From contig JAHLWT010000198.1 of the NCBI GenBank assembly GCA_019057775.1, positions 1-7,459 of the forward strand: DNA of 7,459 nt, in the 5' to 3' direction. The translations under genes were made by a program, and so were the position numbers. The stretch comes from Promethearchaeota archaeon (GTDB lineage Archaea; Asgardarchaeota; Lokiarchaeia; Sigynarchaeales; SOKP01). This document shows, in pieces, positions 5,372 through 7,459 of the stretch; position 1 is the first letter of the stretch; each line of letters begins with the position of its first letter. A model generated the notes under the pieces. The model made no database searches. It was not told where the DNA came from and saw nothing but the letters and a program-made list of their open reading frames with translations.

Positions 5372-6850
5372 ATGAAAAATAAAATCATCCTTGTTCTTGA
5401 CTGTGGTGCGACCAATGTAAGGACTATCGCTATCAGTGAAACAGGAACAATACTAGCATCGCATTCCTTACCAAATAATACACAACCTGATCCGAAATAT
5501 CCTGAATACCGGATATGGGATGTGAAAGAAATTTGGGGTAAACTTAAAACAACCACAAAGCAGGTTTTGTCCGAAATTAAAAAAACGGAAATTATTGGAG
5601 TTACGGTTACAACCTTTGGTGTCGATGGCGCTCCGTTTAATAAATCGGGCAAAATGCTTTACCCCGTTATTTCATGGCAATGTGAACGGACCCATCATAT
5701 TATGGCTGATATAGGGAAATACCTTCCCCTGGAAGAACTATTCCGGATTAACGGAGTTCAGCCATTTAGTTTCAATACCATCAATAAACTCATCTGGCTA
5801 AAGGAAAATGAACCGGATATCCTTGAAAAAATGGATAATTTTCTTTTTATTTCATCCATTTTCCTTTATTACCTTTCAGGTGAAATGGTCAATGATACAT
5901 CCATGGCCGGGACTTCAATGCTGACTGATCTGAAAACCCGTGACTATTCAGATAAGATACTGGATGCAATTGGTGTAAGAACAGATAAATTTACCGAAAC
6001 AGTTGAACCGGGCCGGCAAATTGGTAATATTACACCGGAAGCTTCGACGGAAACCGGTATTCCGGAAGGCACTCCGGTTCTTGCAGCCGGACATGATACC
6101 CAGTTTGCAATTTTTGGCTCAGGGGCAGAGGAAAATATACCTGTTCTTAGCTCCGGGACCTGGGAAATTCTTATGGTTAGATCGAGGAATACACAAACCA
6201 CACCGGATATCCTGAAGAATGGTGTTACTACAGAATTGGATCCTATCCCGGGTTTGTATAATATTGGTGTACAGTGGATTGCATCAGGAGCCCTGGAATG
6301 GTTAAAAAAAATGTTTTATTCTGATTTATCTGAAGATAACGGTATTTATGACATCATGATTGGTGAAGCTCAGAAGATTCTTACAGGAAGCGGTGGTGTC
6401 CGTATTAATCCGTCCTTTTATCCCTTACCCGGAAGCGATCAGATTGGAACCATTGAAGGTATTTCGCTGAATACAACCCGGGGTAGCATTTACAGGGCGG
6501 CCCTTGAAGCACTTTCCTGTAAAACAAAAGAAGGTCTCGGTATTCTTGAAAAAGCAGGAAGATTCAAAGCAAATTCACTGATCTGTGTGGGAGGAGGATC
6601 GAAAAATAATCTTTGGAATCAGATCAGGGCTGACATCCTCGGCTTACCGGTAAGATTAATTGACCAACAGGAAACAACCGTTCTCGGTGCAGCATTATTT
6701 GCTTTTTATGGAGCTGGATTTTTTTCATCTCCTAATGAGGCACGGTCGGTAATTAACTATCAGGGAAAGACTTATGAACCTTCAGATCATTCAGAGATAT
6801 ATCGGGAACTTTACCAGGATTATCTGCGTTTTTTTCACCGGAACAAGTAG
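5372..6850 (+). CDS. fucK: L-fuculokinase
   Basis: FucK phosphorylates L-fuculose with ATP to L-fuculose 1-phosphate, the second step of fucose use, following FucI. It is a cytosolic FGGY-family sugar kinase with two actin-like ATPase domains. The 492-residue protein aligns by eye along its whole length with E. coli FucK (about 480): LVLDCGATNVR phosphate-binding loop (7-17), TVTTFGVDGA (78-87), SWQCERT (101-107), FSFNTINKLIWLKEN (132-146), LFISSIFLYYLSGE (158-171), DTSMAGTS (175-182), AGHDTQF with the probable catalytic base Asp242 (239-245), LSSGTWEILMVRS (259-271), LNTTRGSIYRAALEAL (366-381) and the nucleotide-binding VGGGSKNNLWNQI (406-418). These motifs separate it from rhamnulokinase and xylulokinase. 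The ATG at 5372 gives the expected N-terminus. It ends with tandem stops TAG TAA. No promoter or Shine-Dalgarno is evident upstream. fucA, the aldolase of the next step, is not adjacent. Confidence 0.96.
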   Translation: MKNKIILVLDCGATNVRTIAISETGTILASHSLPNNTQPDPKYPEYRIWDVKEIWGKLKTTTKQVLSEIKKTEIIGVTVTTFGVDGAPFNKSGKMLYPVISWQCERTHHIMADIGKYLPLEELFRINGVQPFSFNTINKLIWLKENEPDILEKMDNFLFISSIFLYYLSGEMVNDTSMAGTSMLTDLKTRDYSDKILDAIGVRTDKFTETVEPGRQIGNITPEASTETGIPEGTPVLAAGHDTQFAIFGSGAEENIPVLSSGTWEILMVRSRNTQTTPDILKNGVTTELDPIPGLYNIGVQWIASGALEWLKKMFYSDLSEDNGIYDIMIGEAQKILTGSGGVRINPSFYPLPGSDQIGTIEGISLNTTRGSIYRAALEALSCKTKEGLGILEKAGRFKANSLICVGGGSKNNLWNQIRADILGLPVRLIDQQETTVLGAALFAFYGAGFFSSPNEARSVINYQGKTYEPSDHSEIYRELYQDYLRFFHRNK

Positions 6851-6920
6851 TAACAATTAGTGTTATGTCAAATGTATATAGGCATAATTTGAAATATCCT
6901 TGTGATAAATTACTGCCATA

Positions 6921-6934
6921 GGCATAGCTATGCC
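6921..6934. repeat. 14-base perfect palindrome after fucK
   Basis: GGCATAGCTATGCC is perfectly self-complementary and lies about 70 bases after the fucK stop. It is followed by CACCTTTGGGCC rather than a T run, so it is not a typical terminator, but it is the first strong hairpin after fucK and could mark the transcript end. Confidence 0.5.
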
Positions 6935-6952
6935 ACCTTTGGGCCTTTCAAC

Positions 6953-6962
6953 CCCTACAGGG
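6953..6962. repeat. CCCTA..GGG hairpin motif, copy 1
   Basis: CCCTACAGGG followed by TGTTTATGTTG. It resembles the copy at 7023-7035 in its CCCTAC core; together with related hairpins at 7086-7103 and 7160-7173 it suggests a family of small intergenic repeats. Confidence 0.4.
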
Positions 6963-7022
6963 TGTTTATGTTGTTTACGTATTTTATTAACAGTCACTAA
7001 AGTAACTGCCTATTACCTATTA

Positions 7023-7035
7023 GTCCCTACGGGAC
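7023..7035. repeat. CCCTA..GGG hairpin motif, copy 2
   Basis: GTCCC and GGGAC are perfect 5-base arms around TAC, followed by ATTACTG. From memory this motif is common between Bacteroidota genes; here it stands between copy 1 and the large nested hairpin. Confidence 0.45.
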
Positions 7036-7055
7036 ATTACTGAAATATGTTCAAA

Positions 7056-7123
7056 GGATCCCTTCTCCCTGCCGAAGGCATTTCCCCATAGGGATTCCTA
7101 TGGAGCTTTGGAAGAAGGGATCC
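7056..7123. repeat. Nested three-stem structure
   Basis: Outer arms GGATCCCTTCT (7056-7066) and AGAAGGGATCC (7113-7123) are perfectly complementary over 11 bases. Inside are two complete hairpins: TGCC-GAA-GGCA (7070-7080) and CCATAGG-GATT-CCTATGG (7086-7103). The fold is a three-way junction of 68 bases. Immediately after, CCCCCTGGGGG (7122-7132) overlaps the end of the outer arm and could form a competing hairpin. No family recognised. Confidence 0.6.
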
Positions 7124-7159
7124 CCCTGGGGGGAGAATTGTTAATAATAAATCTGAGCC

Positions 7160-7229
7160 GTCCCGTTAGGAACAGCCTGTCCGATCGTATGGGCGGAAAT
7201 GAAAATATACAGGCATTTCAATACCTGTA
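7160..7229. repeat. Two hairpins of the CCC..GGG repeat cluster
   Basis: GTCCC-GTTA-GGAAC (7160-7173) pairs with one C-A mismatch. TACAGG (7208-7213) and CCTGTA (7224-7229) pair perfectly around a 10-base loop. The stretch between them, CAGCCTGTCC..GGGCGGAAATG, reminds me of the tail that follows such hairpins in dispersed Bacteroidota repeats; this is recollection, not a match I could run. Confidence 0.35.
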
Positions 7230-7242
7230 GAAAAATAGTAAG

Positions 7243-7330
7243 TGGACTAACTTCCCGCTTTGCAGGACTGAAATATAAAATGAGAACCAATTTATAGCTC
7301 AGGGCGTACAAGATAATTGTGATTAGTCCA
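7243..7330. repeat. Long-span inverted repeat
   Basis: TGGACTAA (7243-7250) and TTAGTCCA (7323-7330) are perfect 8-base complements separated by 72 bases. The enclosed sequence has TAGCTCAGGGCG, which resembles a tRNA D-arm, but no anticodon or T arm follows. It could be the closing stem of a small RNA or a chance pairing. Confidence 0.3.
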
Positions 7331-7392
7331 GGTTAAAATACATTTGTTTATCATTGACGTGATAATAGTAGGTTAACTATTTTTTAGTTGTA

Positions 7393-7400
7393 TAACTTTG
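7393..7400 (+). promoter_or_regulatory. Bacteroidota -7 element near the right edge
   Basis: TAACTTTG at 7393-7400, in the context TATAACTTTGCACC, matches the TAnnTTTG consensus exactly and has the GCA continuation common in the phylum. No clear TTTG lies 19-21 bases upstream, so only half of the promoter is convincing. It would serve a plus-strand gene starting at or beyond the right edge, past 7410. Confidence 0.5.
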
Positions 7401-7459
7401 CACCGGTCAGAAAATTCCAAAAAGTGCGTGATCTTCCGTATTACAATATATGCTCGAGT

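Larger units (their letters stand above)
6851..7459. other. Repeat-rich intergenic region after fucK
   Basis: More than 600 bases without a supported gene on either strand. Positions 6915-7240 hold a string of short palindromes and CCCTA..GGG hairpins, with a large nested structure at 7056-7123. Positions 7243-7330 are bracketed by complementary 8-base arms. From about 7350 the sequence turns A+T-rich and leads to a Bacteroidota -7 element at 7393-7400. An ATG at 7452 is too near the edge to judge. Confidence 0.6.

Noticed and set aside
5944..6215. Opposite-strand and alternate-frame ORFs within fucK
   Set aside because: They overlap the conserved FGGY kinase core and have no recognisable product.
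5372..6850. Rhamnulokinase or xylulokinase as the identity of the second kinase
   Set aside because: The LDCGATNVR start, TTFGVDGA, FSFNTINKL and the block AGHDTQF..LSSGTWEILMVRS follow fuculokinase, and fucI lies just upstream.
6921..6934. Intrinsic terminator of fucK
   Set aside because: The hairpin is good but the following CACCTTTGGG is not a T tract, so I list it only as a palindrome.
7280..7345. Possible tRNA because of TTTATAGCTCAGGGCG
   Set aside because: Only the D-arm-like start fits. There is no GAGC partner, no anticodon stem, no GGTTCGA T arm and no acceptor pairing.
1..7459. CRISPR array, insertion sequence or phage genes
   Set aside because: There are no regularly spaced direct repeats, no transposase or integrase coding sequence and no target-site duplications. 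The repeats present are short, dispersed palindromes.

Overview
The window looks like chromosomal DNA of a Bacteroidota bacterium, probably of the Bacteroidales type. The reasons are promoter-like sequences of the Bacteroidota form (TTTG, 19-20 bases, TAnnTTTG), starts without a clear Shine-Dalgarno sequence, A+T-rich spacers crowded with small CCCTA..GGG and CCTGACGG-type palindromes, and protein sequences typical of the phylum. No species can be named from the sequence alone.

Layout. Positions 1-574 (minus strand) hold a HicA/HicB toxin-antitoxin pair: hicA is complete, hicB overlaps it by four bases and runs off the left edge. Positions 575-961 are non-coding. They contain the hicAB promoter with a palindrome placed as an operator, then about 250 bases dense in hairpins with no convincing gene. 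Positions 962-2578 (minus) encode a 538-residue cytosolic protein of unknown function, tentatively DUF3843-like. Positions 2579-2890 separate this gene from the divergent fucI and carry three inverted repeats; the last overlaps the proposed fucI promoter.

Positions 2891-4702 (plus) are fucI (L-fucose isomerase) and 5372-6850 (plus) are fucK (L-fuculokinase). Together they convert L-fucose to L-fuculose and then to L-fuculose 1-phosphate. The aldolase fucA, a fucose transporter and a FucR-type regulator are not in the window. The 669 bases between fucI and fucK are a mosaic of palindromes, including a strong intrinsic-terminator shape facing the minus strand. The spacer is unusually long for two steps of one pathway. 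Positions 6851-7459 hold no supported gene; they contain a second cluster of hairpin repeats, one large nested hairpin, and a Bacteroidota -7 element near the right edge for a gene that would start beyond it.

Nothing here is clearly a new system. The points most worth a second look are the nearly leaderless hicAB promoter with its overlapping palindrome, the folded block at 720-905, the degenerate copy of one hairpin at 673 and 5173, the antisense terminator between fucI and fucK, and the nested structure at 7056-7123.
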